The position numbers were made by a program, and so were the translations under genes. A stretch of DNA of 64,000 bases from NCBI GenBank assembly GCA_965223085.1, contig OZ244981.1, positions 248,001 to 312,000 on the forward strand, in the 5' to 3' direction. A model generated the notes under the pieces. That model worked only from the letters and a program-made list of their open reading frames with translations. It had not been told where the DNA came from and made no database searches. Below, in pieces: positions 36,305 to 45,815 of this stretch. This stretch comes from CBDCVO01 sp965223085. Its GTDB lineage: Bacteria > Pseudomonadota > Gammaproteobacteria > Ga0077536. The first letter of the stretch is position 1. Every line of letters begins with the position of its first letter.

Positions 36305-37685
36305 ACTGCAACTCCAGCAACAGCGGTAAAATTTCGCCTTGTTGATTCTGCACCCGCCCGCCAACAAATGTGCGACCATCAGCATTACGGATCCCCGTGC
36401 CGTAGAGGAGCAAAGCGCGGGCATCGGCAAGCGGCGACGATGCGTCAGTTTCAATCGGGGTGTAATACGCGGTGCTGGTCTGGATATCGTGTTGCAGCCA
36501 GGCGAGTTGCGGCTGCCGATCACCAAAGTCGTGCTGTACCACAGACCCGATCTGCGATCTTCCATCGATGCTGAGCAGATTCGTCACGCTTACAGACGTA
36601 TGCGGGTCGATGTTACCGAGTTGTAATACTAAGGCCGGTTCATCGCCGTGTGATATCACATGAAATAGATCGCCGCGCTTAGTGCTAAATATCAGCGACT
36701 GATCTTCGCGATATGCGAACGCTGTGATCCCTTGCGACGAATGCGGAGAATTACCGCCAAGATAGTCCGGGATTTCATGTTCCGCCATGATCTCTAAACG
36801 TTCCGAGATCTCGAGCAGATTGACGATGACGTTGTCATGCGAACATGGTTGATTCAACAGGCGTTTACGCAGCCTGGGAACGAATACGCGGCCGCGAATG
36901 TCGACGAAAAAATTGCGCGACACGTGACCGCAATCAGCACCGACGATTAATTTTTCGACTCCATCAGTTGCGGTATCGAATTGGTATAACACGTGGCCCC
37001 AATACCCCAACGCATAAACATAGCGACCGATAGTTTCGATAGCAATTAGCGCCTCTGGGCTCGACACGACGTGCTCCCATGCACTACCTTCCGGCTTTAC
37101 ACGCCATAAATACGATCCGTATCGCGGCAGACGATCGACCTGCCAATCCTCATCCGTTTCATTCGTGGTGGCGAAATACAGATAGCCGTCCACTGCTTGA
37201 CGAATACGCGAATGAATTTTCTGTTGCCCACCTAGATTCTCGGCATCCACGGCAGCTTCTGTCTGTTGCACCACCGCACCGCGTGCCATAACCGTTGAGC
37301 TTGGGTTTTGAATCTGCATAAGCTGTCCGCCCACGGTGCCGGAACCCGAGATACCGAACCACACGTCACCTGTTCCTGTGACCCCAAGCGCACCCCAAAT
37401 CGAATCACCGCCTGCGGACGTGAACGCGATCTCGTGGGCTCGCACAGCGGTCAATTTACCGGGCGGTTTCACCACGAAATACGAGCCTATTTTCTCCTCG
37501 TAGCTACGTTTATCGATCCGCACGCTAGGGATCTTCGGTACCGCTGGCGCGCTTGCCGGGGGCGCTTGGTCGCAGCCGCCCAAGACGAGTACGAGCAAAC
37601 CTATGGCTATAGATCCGCACTTAAGCGGAATATTGCACCAGGCGCTCACTGCGTTTGTGCCAATAGCTGGAGTGGGTATGTTCAT
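36285..37685 (-). CDS. Lipoprotein of unknown function, possible beta-propeller
   Basis: A 466-residue predicted lipoprotein with lipobox LGGC at Cys 38 of the open frame. I do not recognise a family. Repeated strand-turn patterns such as DGYLYFATTNETDEDWQVDRLPRYGSY, IGRYVYALGYWGHVLYQFD and DQSLIFSTKRGDLFHV suggest a beta-propeller. Aromatic and Gly/Asp-rich turns dominate. It is the upstream partner of the PHP lipoprotein and overlaps it, so the two probably function together in the envelope. Apart from the lipobox there are no catalytic motifs that I can see. Confidence 0.6.
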   Translation of the reverse strand: MNIPTPAIGTNAVSAWCNIPLKCGSIAIGLLVLVLGGCDQAPPASAPAVPKIPSVRIDKRSYEEKIGSYFVVKPPGKLTAVRAHEIAFTSAGGDSIWGALGVTGTGDVWFGISGSGTVGGQLMQIQNPSSTVMARGAVVQQTEAAVDAENLGGQQKIHSRIRQAVDGYLYFATTNETDEDWQVDRLPRYGSYLWRVKPEGSAWEHVVSSPEALIAIETIGRYVYALGYWGHVLYQFDTATDGVEKLIVGADCGHVSRNFFVDIRGRVFVPRLRKRLLNQPCSHDNVIVNLLEISERLEIMAEHEIPDYLGGNSPHSSQGITAFAYREDQSLIFSTKRGDLFHVISHGDEPALVLQLGNIDPHTSVSVTNLLSIDGRSQIGSVVQHDFGDRQPQLAWLQHDIQTSTAYYTPIETDASSPLADARALLLYGTGIRNADGRTFVGGRVQNQQGEILPLLLELQFAYTEQ

Positions 37686-37940
37686 ATGTCAGCAATGAGG
37701 TAAGCCATGATAAAAATAGAATCGAGCTTGCTTGCTACCGCGGCCTTGACTGGGTCAGGTTCGCCGGCGCTAGCGTCCGCAGTCCTCGTGCAATATCCGG
37801 CCTAGATTTCACCCCGCTTGCCGTCATAACGCTGCGCATAGTAGCGTCGATACGCGGCGACTGGAAAGCGCGCGATTCGTGAGGCTCAGGGCAAAAAACC
37901 GGGGAAGCAGCGTAGCCTCGGCGACTTGGGGTCGGCACGC

Positions 37941-38078
37941 GGGTCAGCCCTTGATTTAGCCGGGCATGGGGGTCACCCACCGGGCATGGGGGTCAGGTCT
38001 TGATTTTTGCGTATAAAACCGCTGCTCGCATCGGAAATTTCTTCGACATAAGTGACGCAAAAATCAAGACCTGACCCC
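37941..38078. repeat. REP-like inverted repeat with adjacent 20-nt direct repeats
   Basis: A perfect 24-nt inverted repeat, arms 37989-38012 and 38055-38078, begins GGGGTCAGGTC and ends GACCTGACCCC, with a 42-nt loop. Just upstream, CGGGCATGGGGGTCA occurs twice with a 20-nt period (37961-37980, 37981-38000), and a degenerate relative (GGGTCAGCCCTTGATTT) is at 37941. This matches the form of REP/BIME-like elements mobilised by REP-associated transposases in gammaproteobacteria. No transposase is nearby. The remaining ~250 nt between 37686 and 37940 hold no recognisable gene. Confidence 0.75.
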
Positions 38079-38179
38079 AAAATCTCCAAAATCTCAAAAT
38101 CGTCTGAATATCGGCTCAGCTGCTGGGCGCACCTCGCCCAATTCTGTGCGACTGGCGCGACGAACATAGCGTTGGCTGC

Positions 38180-38935
38180 TCAATCTCTCATGCGCGCAAT
38201 AACCTCGTTGAGCCTTCTCAAGGCATACTTGTTAGCATCGATAATGGCTTCCTTAGCGGGGGCTTCTACACTGATATCGCCAAGTGCTGCGAGCACCACA
38301 TGCACATCATCGTGACCTTTTATTTGAGCCATGTTATGCAGCCACGCCATTACGGCGGGAAATGCTTCGAATTCGAACACGTTGGTAAAATGCGCTTGCA
38401 GCTGGCCAATTTCAACGTAGGCTGCCAAGTCAGCAATAGTCACCCGATCGCCGACGAGATAAGGAGAATCGGCAAGCCAACCTGTCTCCAAGGTATCAAG
38501 CGCTTTGCTGAACGTCACCCGCGCCGCCGTTTGTGTACTTGCGGCGATATTCAGATCTTTGCGGATTTTTGGTGCGACTAAACCGACCGACGCTTCACGA
38601 ATATTACGATGGTGGAAATGCAAATACCAATCTACTCGCGCACGCAGCCGGTTATCGTCCGGATACAGATCAGTCCATTCGTATTTGCGACATAAGTAAC
38701 ACATAACCGCATGTCCCTCGCCCAGGACAAAACCGGAATCAGGTTCTTCCAAGCATGGAATGGTGCCAGCGGGATTTTTCGCCAGAAAAGCGGGGTTACG
38801 GCTACCGTTCTCGCCCTTCGAACCGGGGTTAATGAGAACCATATCAAACGGCAAATCCTTCAATATCATCAGCCACATCACCGCGCGAACTGGCTGTGAA
38901 AACGGTACTCCATATAGAATCGGCGATTTAGTCAT
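38180..38935 (-). CDS. Glutathione S-transferase family protein (copy 2)
   Basis: A 251-residue theta-like GST. The N-terminal thioredoxin-like domain has YGVPFSQPVRAVMWLMIL, the cis-Pro segment AGTIPCLEE, and the GHAVMCYLCRKY glutathione-binding region. The C-terminal helical domain contains VGDRVTIADLAAYVEI. It is somewhat longer than copy 1, with a C-terminal helix (EVIARMRD). It is the last member of the decayed hyuA-hyuB-aminotransferase group on the minus strand. The role is uncertain. Confidence 0.82.
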   Translation of the reverse strand: MTKSPILYGVPFSQPVRAVMWLMILKDLPFDMVLINPGSKGENGSRNPAFLAKNPAGTIPCLEEPDSGFVLGEGHAVMCYLCRKYEWTDLYPDDNRLRARVDWYLHFHHRNIREASVGLVAPKIRKDLNIAASTQTAARVTFSKALDTLETGWLADSPYLVGDRVTIADLAAYVEIGQLQAHFTNVFEFEAFPAVMAWLHNMAQIKGHDDVHVVLAALGDISVEAPAKEAIIDANKYALRRLNEVIARMRD

Positions 38936-39032
38936 GATTTACTTTCTGTCCCCTGAGCGTTGCATCTATCCACGAGCCGATAATAATCCTCTAGCAGTCT
39001 GTCCGACAACGTCAGCAGCCATGAGATCATTT

Positions 39033-40387
39033 TCACAAGACCGCATCCAAAGCCCGCGCGAGGCGATCGCAGATTTCGTCGATCTCCGACTGCTGTACGA
39101 TAAGGGGCGGCGCGATCACGAGACTACGACCGGTGTTACGACCCACGACGCCCGCTCCCAGCAAGGCGTCGAACACGCGCGCGCTAAGCGCTTCACATTC
39201 ATCCGCGTTTATGGGTCGGTCATCCGCATCGCGGCGCAAGAAGTCGACGGCACCGGCAAGCCCAACGCTGCGAACATCCCCGACTAGAGGATGGTCTCGA
39301 AGCTCTTCGAGCCGCGTGCGCAATTGTTCGCCCATGCGCCTTGCGTGGGCGACCAGCCCATCGCGTTCGATGATCTCGATCGTCTTCAGCGCTGCCGCAG
39401 CACCAACGGGATGCGCCGCGAACGTCGCCGCATGGGCTAAGGTGCCCGCGACATCAGAACCCTGCTCGAGATCGCGATAGAGTTCCTTACCGAGCACGGC
39501 CACCGAAAGCGGGAAATAACCACCCGTTATAGACTTCGCTAAAGTCATGTTATCGGGCTCAAGCGCGAACGTCTCACTGCCAAATAAGCGACCAGTACGA
39601 CCAAATCCCGTGATAACTTCGTCGGCGACGAGCTGCACACCATGCGTCTCCAGCACCTTTCTTATCGCCGGAAAATACTCGCTTGGTGGTGTCATCAACC
39701 CGTCGGAAAAACTCACTGGATCGACGAACATCGCCGCTACAGAATCTTGCGGTTCCGCTTCGATCGCGCGAGTTAAGGCCGTCGCGAGTCGTTGCGCAAA
39801 CGCCGCAGGCGTCTCACCCGGCTCGCGCGCGCCGTGGTAGTCTGGCTGCGCAACATGTTTGAACCCGGGCAAGGGGGACCAAATTCCACGTGATGTCCAT
39901 CGGTGAGGCTCGCAGACGCAAGCGTGCCGCCAGCATAGCTCCCCTCGCGACCGATGATCGTGCGTTTTTGCGGTTCACCACGCGCGATCGACTGGAAATG
40001 CAAAAACTTGATCATGTAATCGTTAGCCTCTGATCCCGTTACTGCAAAGATGAAATGCGGGTCTTGGATCGGTACGAGTTCCGTTAACCGTTCGGCTAAA
40101 TCTAAGGACGCCTTGCTCGTACGTTTGAGTGCCGAAACATAAAACGGCAATTCGCGATATTGTGCGGTGATCGCATCGATGAGCTCTTCATGTTGGTAAC
40201 CCAACGCAGCGACATAAAACGACGCGGTGGCTTCGATGTATTCGCGACCGTCAGAGTCATAGACGTAGATCCCTTTACCGTGCTCGATGAAGCTGGTCTC
40301 GCGTGCCATGTTCTCCGCGACGCGTTGAAAGCCCAACAACAACGGCAACCGTTCGTTTTCATCTACGACAAGTTTCGGGGTAGCCAT
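39033..40387 (-). pseudogene. Class III aminotransferase, disrupted by a frameshift in a C-run
   Basis: A PLP-dependent transaminase of ~450 residues split into two frames. The N-terminal frame (from 40387) runs GIYVYDSDGREYIEATASFYVAALGY, FAVTGSEANDYMIK to HHVEFGPP, then shifts at the five-base G-run (plus strand) at 39873-39877. The C-terminal frame resumes LPGFKHVAQPDYHGAREPGE and includes VADEVITGFGRTG and the PLP lysine in LAKSITGGYFP. One missing base in a homopolymer restores the frame, so this may be a sequencing artefact. Unusually, the PLP-proximal segment reads FVDPVSFSDG where family members have AEP. It follows hyuB in the same strand order. Confidence 0.75.
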
Positions 40388-40404
40388 CTAATTCCTCCGT
40401 AAAT

Positions 40405-42198
40405 TTAGCGTGCGGCGCGTATCGACTCACGGCGCCGCGCCGTAGCAGCGACATCTACCGCAAGACTGTCATCCGCCACCGAACCTGTCAGTTCCACGCC
40501 GTAGACGTCGCGCGCATAACTTGTGGAAATATAGCGCTCGAGCACGTCATCGCGGACTTGCTCGGGCGGACGCGACAAGGGATCGCCATAACCACCGCCG
40601 GCGGTATCGACCCCGCGCAACCACGCGTCTTTTTTTAACTCTATTTGGCCGACGTTCGGAACACGCTGCTCCACGCCGTTCTCGTCGAGATAGTAGATCG
40701 CGCCCGCATTGCCATCTCCCCCACCGCGCACACCTCGCGCCGGATAAGTATGGCCATCGGCGGCAAACACGACTGTCATTGGATCGTGGCTAGGGCCGTA
40801 GATAATCTCTAGCCCAGGCGCTCCGCAGTATCGCCCTGCGCCAGTCAAATCTTGGGTTAGCTTAAGGGAGCGATAGTGGATCGGATAACTCAACTCATTG
40901 ATCTCAACTGCGTCGCGGTACATCAAACCGGCGACTACCGGGATCCCGTAAGTGATCCAGCCATCGCAACAAGGCGTGCCCGGGCCGCCGTTATTACCGA
41001 TAATGAGTTGATTAACGTAGGGATGGCCTTCGCGACGTGCATCCGTGCCGGAGATAACCGAAATTCCCGCCCCCATGCCGATCCCTCCTTCGGCGAGCCC
41101 ATAACCATCGCCGAGATCGGCAAACGCCGCTTGCACGTTATTGAGCAGACGATCCGAGACGTTGGTCGTCGCCACCGAACAACTGTGCGGAAATTTTGGA
41201 ATTCCGATGGCCGCGCCCTCTCGCAGCTTCATGCGTATACAGCGATACGAACCGCCGTTGCGGGGAATATCGGCGGGGAGGCAATTAAATACGCCGGCGA
41301 CGGAATTGCTAATCGAACAAGCCTCGGAAAGATTCAAACCGTTCGCCATATTGTCGATATTGTCGGTCAAATCCAGCTCGATAACGCCTGCCTGCGGCTC
41401 GATTATTACTTTTACCCTTACCGGAATGCCGTCGGCCATCAAGGGCGGCAAGGGATCATGGTATCCCTCGTGCTCAATCGTAGCTGCCGGTAACTCAGCG
41501 ATAGCCTGACGCATGCGTCGCTCGCTGTAATCGAACCATTCCGTGATGAAACGCTTGACGGTCGCCGCGCCGTATTTACGTAACACGTCGTGCACGCGTT
41601 TCTCGCCGGTACGCGCTGAGCCCAGCATCGCCAAGAAATCGCCATACCAGTAGTTTGGAACGCGGATACGGCGTTGGCACATACGAATAATGTCGTCGAT
41701 GGTTTCAAAGTTGCGCTGTACGCGCACGGCCGGAAATATCAAAGCGCCCTCCGCATAAATGTCGGGGGCGGCGGCATGATAGGTCGTCGGCAAGCTGTTA
41801 CCAATATCCGCTTGATGCGCCTTAGCACAGACATTGAAAAGATGCTCCCCCGACCAAAAGACCGGCACGATGATGGTGTGATCGGCGGGGTGCGAATTAC
41901 CGCTATACGGATCGTTATGCAAATAGGCGTCGCCTTCCGCGATATCGTCGTGGAACTCGCACATTGCTACGGTTTGCAGATTAAGCCCATAGGTATGGGC
42001 CGGTAAGCCTTCAGCGGTCGCGAATAATTCGTTGTCGGCGGTGGTAATGCCGCAGGAAAAATCGCGGGCGCTATTGATCACCGCGGAACGCCCCGTACGC
42101 AGCATGGTGTTGGTCATTTCACCCACGACGCCATCAAAACGATTAGCGATCACTGCGAGTTGCATCGGGGATAAGCGATCGGTGTCACACTCATTCAC
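40405..42198 (-). CDS. hyuB: Hydantoinase B / oxoprolinase beta-type subunit
   Basis: A 597-residue HyuB-family protein. SPMQLAVIANRFDGVVGEMTNTMLRT opens it, followed by the metal/active-site region GNSHPADHTIIVPVFWSGEHLFNVCAKAHQADIGNS and GLNLSEACSISNSVAGVFNCL. The partner of HyuA in ATP-dependent opening of hydantoins, 5-oxoproline or in related carboxylases. It is intact, whereas the upstream hyuA at 42202-43704 is decayed; the two are separated by only 3 nt. Without HyuA it is unlikely to be active, unless another HyuA is made elsewhere. Confidence 0.87.
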   Translation of the reverse strand: MNECDTDRLSPMQLAVIANRFDGVVGEMTNTMLRTGRSAVINSARDFSCGITTADNELFATAEGLPAHTYGLNLQTVAMCEFHDDIAEGDAYLHNDPYSGNSHPADHTIIVPVFWSGEHLFNVCAKAHQADIGNSLPTTYHAAAPDIYAEGALIFPAVRVQRNFETIDDIIRMCQRRIRVPNYWYGDFLAMLGSARTGEKRVHDVLRKYGAATVKRFITEWFDYSERRMRQAIAELPAATIEHEGYHDPLPPLMADGIPVRVKVIIEPQAGVIELDLTDNIDNMANGLNLSEACSISNSVAGVFNCLPADIPRNGGSYRCIRMKLREGAAIGIPKFPHSCSVATTNVSDRLLNNVQAAFADLGDGYGLAEGGIGMGAGISVISGTDARREGHPYVNQLIIGNNGGPGTPCCDGWITYGIPVVAGLMYRDAVEINELSYPIHYRSLKLTQDLTGAGRYCGAPGLEIIYGPSHDPMTVVFAADGHTYPARGVRGGGDGNAGAIYYLDENGVEQRVPNVGQIELKKDAWLRGVDTAGGGYGDPLSRPPEQVRDDVLERYISTSYARDVYGVELTGSVADDSLAVDVAATARRRESIRAAR

Positions 42199-42201
42199 TA
42201 T

Positions 42202-43704
42202 TCAAGCCCTATCTAAATCGACGAGGTAGTTCCCTGCTGAACTTAAGCGCGCACTCGTACCGTGCGGTAACACGACCGTCGTCGTCACTTCCTCGATGAT
42301 AGCAGGACCGCAAATCTTTTCGTCGTGACCGATGGTGTCGCCGCGCACCACGGCGGCGTTGCGCCGATCATCTACATCGAACCACGCCGGCCGCCGCGCC
42401 TGCTCGCTGATGCCGTGGCCCGTTGCGAGCATCGCGGTCGCTTGTGCTTGCGGTAAGCGTACCGACAAGCGTCCGACCCAGTTTATAAACTCGATGGGTG
42501 ATGCACGGTCGTCGATACTGAAAATGCGCCCGTGTTTAACATGAAAAGCCTCTATCAACGCCGCAACTTGAGCCTCCGTTACTAGCCGCGCAGCAGGTAG
42601 ATCAACGGCGATATCCCAGACTTGGGCTGCGTAGTGTGCTTCCACGCGATACTGTGTCGCGCGGTCGGTAAAACCGCGTGCGGCCAGTTGCGTAGCGAAA
42701 GCGTCGAGTTCAGTATCGATGATATCGAGACCGCCGTTTACCGCTTCTTGCGAAAATCGATCGGAACGCGTCGGCACTGTCGCGCTTTGTTCGAACTGGA
42801 TATCCGAGAATTGCATACCACAGGCCGACAAGTCACTGGCAGTGCGCGGAATAATGACGGCCTGGCAACCGAGTTCTTGTGCGATGGGTACGATCCCTAA
42901 ACCCGCGGCACCGCCGCCTGCAACGACAACCGCCTCAGCCGGATCGATCCCTTCACTGACGGTGATATCCTTTATGGCATTGATCATGGTCTCGTCGGCT
43001 TGCATATCTGTTAAATGTGCCTGCATCAGTGGTTTGATAGAAGCATCGATCGCTACCGACGACGCTCGCCGATACTCGCGTAAGATGGGATTCAACTCAT
43101 GGCTGAGCGTGTAGGGTAGTTCCGGTAGATGTTAGGCGATCAATTCGCCCATGCGGCGTTCGTGCTGTGGATTCGCGCTCGCCCATAAAAAAGATACCGC
43201 ACAGGCTTTAAATTCACGTTCTGCCAGGGTCGCCAGCGCGGCCACTGCCTACGCTTCGTTCAACGGATTATAGACCGCGCCCTGGGCATCGATACGTTCT
43301 TCGATTTCGAAGGTATAACGGCGCGGAATATAGGGAGGCGGATAAGGCTTTGAGAAGTCGTGCGGATTGAATTTTCCGCCCTCGCGCAAAACCAACACAT
43401 CCGGGAATCCCGCCGTCGTCAAAAAAGCCGTCTTTGCAACATTACCGGTGACAATTGCATTCGTTGCCCGCGTGGTGCCATAAACAAATAAGCCGGTCTT
43501 GGCGAACACTTCATCGAGTGTCAAATCAAGTGCGCTCGCGGCGTTCTCGAGCGCGGCACCCAAACCCTCGAAGATCCGCACCGGCGTTGTCAGCGACTTG
43601 CCGATCGCAAACCGGCCTTGCGCATCAGCGATTACGACATCGGTGAACGTGCCACCCGTATCAACCGAAATTCGCCAATCGGTCGGTGCCTTGCGATGAT
43701 TCAT
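42202..43704 (-). pseudogene. hyuA: Hydantoinase A / oxoprolinase alpha-type subunit, decayed
   Basis: The N-terminal part (RISVDTGGTFTDVVIADAQG, VYGTTRATNAIV) and C-terminal part (AVVVAGGGAAGLGIVPIAQELG, then RRPAWFD) are clearly HyuA. In the same frame there are two stop codons: TAG at 43251-43249 and TAA at 43134-43132, both where Glu codons would be expected, implying G-to-T changes. In addition, about 190-200 residues of the middle, including the second ATPase motif, seem to be absent near 42990-43005, where MQAHLTDMQAD runs straight into ETMINAIKDITV. The length would be about 500 versus ~690 residues in the family. This is a true pseudogene rather than a sequence error. Confidence 0.85.
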
Positions 43705-43742
43705 AAAGATATTAACGTGCGTTTACGTCGAGCCTTACGGCC

Positions 43743-43835
43743 CACTTTATGGAAAACGGTGGTGAATATTGGGGGTCGGGGTAAAAACTCCAAAACTCGA
43801 TTGTTTGGCGTTTGAATAGTTTTTACTCTGACCCC
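43743..43835. repeat. REP-like inverted repeat, left of the pqq operon
   Basis: Arms at 43772-43789 and 43818-43835 are imperfect inverted copies (two mismatches in 18): the left begins GGGGTCGGGG, the right ends ACTCTGACCCC. A preceding stretch CACTTTATGG..AACGGT at 43743-43760 matches 16 of 18 bases at 48244-48261, where the same kind of element occurs. The pair brackets the pqq genes. Confidence 0.65.
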
Positions 43836-43860
43836 AAAGATTACTGTTCAAGTATACCGA

Positions 43861-44049
43861 CTAGGCGTCTAAAGTGGATCCGCAAATTTTAAATGAATCA
43901 ATCAAATTTCCGGAAGGATCAAAAAGATCGAGAATCGTTGGTCCTCGATCATTTAGCGGATGAAGACCGCCAATTTGCATCCCGATACCTGGCGCTGGAT
44001 TTGTTAGAACAAACGGTCTCGGCGATCGATAAATTTTGCCATCGAGCAT
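43861..44049 (-). CDS. Short ORF of unknown function, VOC-like end
   Basis: A 62-residue open frame from ATG 44049. It includes GPTILDLFDPSGNLIDSF, which resembles the last strands of vicinal-oxygen-chelate (glyoxalase-like) proteins, but too little is present to assign it. There is no strong ribosome site. It could be a gene remnant left between the hyuA repeat and pqqE. The surrounding 43705-44262 region contains otherwise only the repeat and no other supported gene. Confidence 0.3.
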   Translation of the reverse strand: MLDGKIYRSPRPFVLTNPAPGIGMQIGGLHPLNDRGPTILDLFDPSGNLIDSFKICGSTLDA

Positions 44050-44262
44050 GACCTGGTTGGCGCCATGCCGAAGCCGGTCGAGTGTAGCGACGCCGGTTTA
44101 AAATCGCCCTGGTTCAAGGCCATCGAAGAGGCGCCCTATACCGGCCCTCGCCGGCCCAGGCGTGTTAGGCAAAGTATGGGCCGCAAATGGCGCCACAACG
44201 TACGCTCTTAGCGCTGAGATTCGCCTCGTTCGTGGTGCAAACAATTACGCGGGTTTTCGCGC

Positions 44263-45396
44263 TCAGCGCGCGCCCAAATCTGCGATGATTTTTCGAGAGT
44301 TGGGCATATTACGAAACACCAGCGGTTTTTCCTCGGCCGTTGCCGGCGTTTGCAGGGTGTCCAGTTGCGCGAGAAGTTCATTATGATGCGGCGATTTGCT
44401 ACACACCGGATCAGCATTACGCGCATCGCCGGTCATTTGATACGCTTGACAACGACAACCACCGAAATCTTTTTCGCGTTCCGGACAGCTACGGCACGGT
44501 TCCTTCATCCACCCGTAACTGCGAAAACGATTAAAATCTTCCGAGTCATACCAAATCGAGCGCACACTCTGATCTTTGACGTTCGGAAAACTCAAGCCTG
44601 GGAGCGTGCTCGCGGCGTGGCACGGAAGCGCGGTCCCATCGGGCGCGATCGTTAGGAATACAGCGCCCCAACCGTTCATGCAAGCTTTCGGACGATCCTC
44701 ATAGTAGTCCGGCACGACGTAATAGATTTTCATCTTTCCTCGTAGTTTTTCTTGATACTCATGAGCGATTTTCTCGGCCCGCTCGACCTGTGTTCTAGTC
44801 GGCATCAAAGCATCCCGGTTTAGCAAGGCCCACCCATAGTATTGTGTAGTCGCGAGTTCGACATAATCTGCCTCTAGGGTAACCGCAAGATCGAGGATGT
44901 CGGCGACCTTGTCCTCATTATGCCGATGTAACACGAAGCACAAGACCATAGGATACTCATACTTCTTTACAAGCCGCGCCATCTCCAGTTTGTGCTTGAA
45001 ACTATCTGTGCCGGCGATAAAGTTATTCAACTCTTCATCGCTCGCTTGAAAACTGACTTGGATGTGATCGAGGCCCGCATCGCGGAACGCACGAATACGA
45101 CTTTCGTCCAAACCCACACCGCTCGTTATAAGATTGGTGTAGAACCCTAAGCGGCGCGCTTCAGCGATCAAAATTTCAAGGTCTTGGCGTACAAGTGGTT
45201 CGCCGCCTGAAAACCCCAATTGTGCGGCACCTAATTCGCGCGCTTCGCGAAACACCCTTATCCATTCTTTGGTTGCCAGCTCCGACCGGTTCTTCGCGAT
45301 GTTCAGAGGATTCGAGCAATAAGGACATTGCAACGGGCAACTATATGTGAGCTCGGCCAGCAGCCACAGCGGTTTAGGTAAGTCCGATCCAGCCAT
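44263..45396 (-). CDS. pqqE: PqqA peptide cyclase, radical SAM (PqqE)
   Basis: A 377-residue radical SAM enzyme that forms the Glu-Tyr C-C crosslink in PqqA, the first PQQ-forming step. The SAM-cluster Cys motif SCPLQCPYC is at residues 20-27. The C-terminal SPASM domain has CMNGWGAVFLTIAPDG, CRSCPEREKDFGGCRCQAY and a final PVCSKSPHH, giving ligands for two auxiliary clusters. It overlaps pqqD by 23 nt. Standard length. Confidence 0.95.
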   Translation of the reverse strand: MAGSDLPKPLWLLAELTYSCPLQCPYCSNPLNIAKNRSELATKEWIRVFREARELGAAQLGFSGGEPLVRQDLEILIAEARRLGFYTNLITSGVGLDESRIRAFRDAGLDHIQVSFQASDEELNNFIAGTDSFKHKLEMARLVKKYEYPMVLCFVLHRHNEDKVADILDLAVTLEADYVELATTQYYGWALLNRDALMPTRTQVERAEKIAHEYQEKLRGKMKIYYVVPDYYEDRPKACMNGWGAVFLTIAPDGTALPCHAASTLPGLSFPNVKDQSVRSIWYDSEDFNRFRSYGWMKEPCRSCPEREKDFGGCRCQAYQMTGDARNADPVCSKSPHHNELLAQLDTLQTPATAEEKPLVFRNMPNSRKIIADLGAR

Positions 45397-45646
45397 TCGC
45401 TTGCGCAGTCCTTAAAAAGCTAAACACATCATCACGCACGTCAACGTCCGGAAATTTCGACTTGAGATCTGCGAGGATGCCGGCAACGGTGTTCACACCG
45501 TCACATCGTTTGAGAATTTCGCCAGCCGCAATATTTAGCTTCACCATCCCTTCGGGATAAAGCAATACATGGCACTGTTGTGCTTCCTCCCATTGCAAGC
45601 GATAACCACGGGTGATGCGAACGAGCGTCTCTTCGGTGATCGTCAT
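45374..45646 (-). CDS. pqqD: PQQ biosynthesis chaperone PqqD
   Basis: A 90-residue small protein that binds PqqA and presents it to PqqE. The winged-helix-like pattern LQWEEAQQCHVLLYPEGMVKLN, EILKRCDGVNTVAGILADL and VFSFLRTAQANGWI matches PqqD. GGAGA precedes the ATG. There is a 169-nt gap to pqqC, longer than usual, with no gene seen in it; the gene overlaps pqqE. Confidence 0.93.
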   Translation of the reverse strand: MTITEETLVRITRGYRLQWEEAQQCHVLLYPEGMVKLNIAAGEILKRCDGVNTVAGILADLKSKFPDVDVRDDVFSFLRTAQANGWIGLT

Positions 45647-45815
45647 TGTAAAAATCTCCGGATCGGGCTTCTATGGGGCATCATTGCTATCAAGTAAAGC
45701 GATTTCCGTGCTGGTTACATGTGCTACCGAGCGATCGGTGCGTAACCTAGCATGGCGAGTGTGGAGCGTATGCCGAACCAGTCTTTCTCTGCGGCCGTTG
45801 TAGTAGGCAATATGC

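Noticed and set aside
37735..37980. A minus-strand open frame of 81 codons
   Set aside because: No ribosome site, no recognisable motif, Arg/Pro-rich composition, and it runs into the repeat block.
37961..38000. Possible CRISPR array
   Set aside because: Only two adjacent 20-nt units with no spacers; the perfect inverted repeat next to them fits a REP-like element.
42202..43704. Stop codons in hyuA as programmed recoding
   Set aside because: TAG, TAA and a large deletion occur together with no recoding signal seen; all three stop types serve as normal stops elsewhere in the window.
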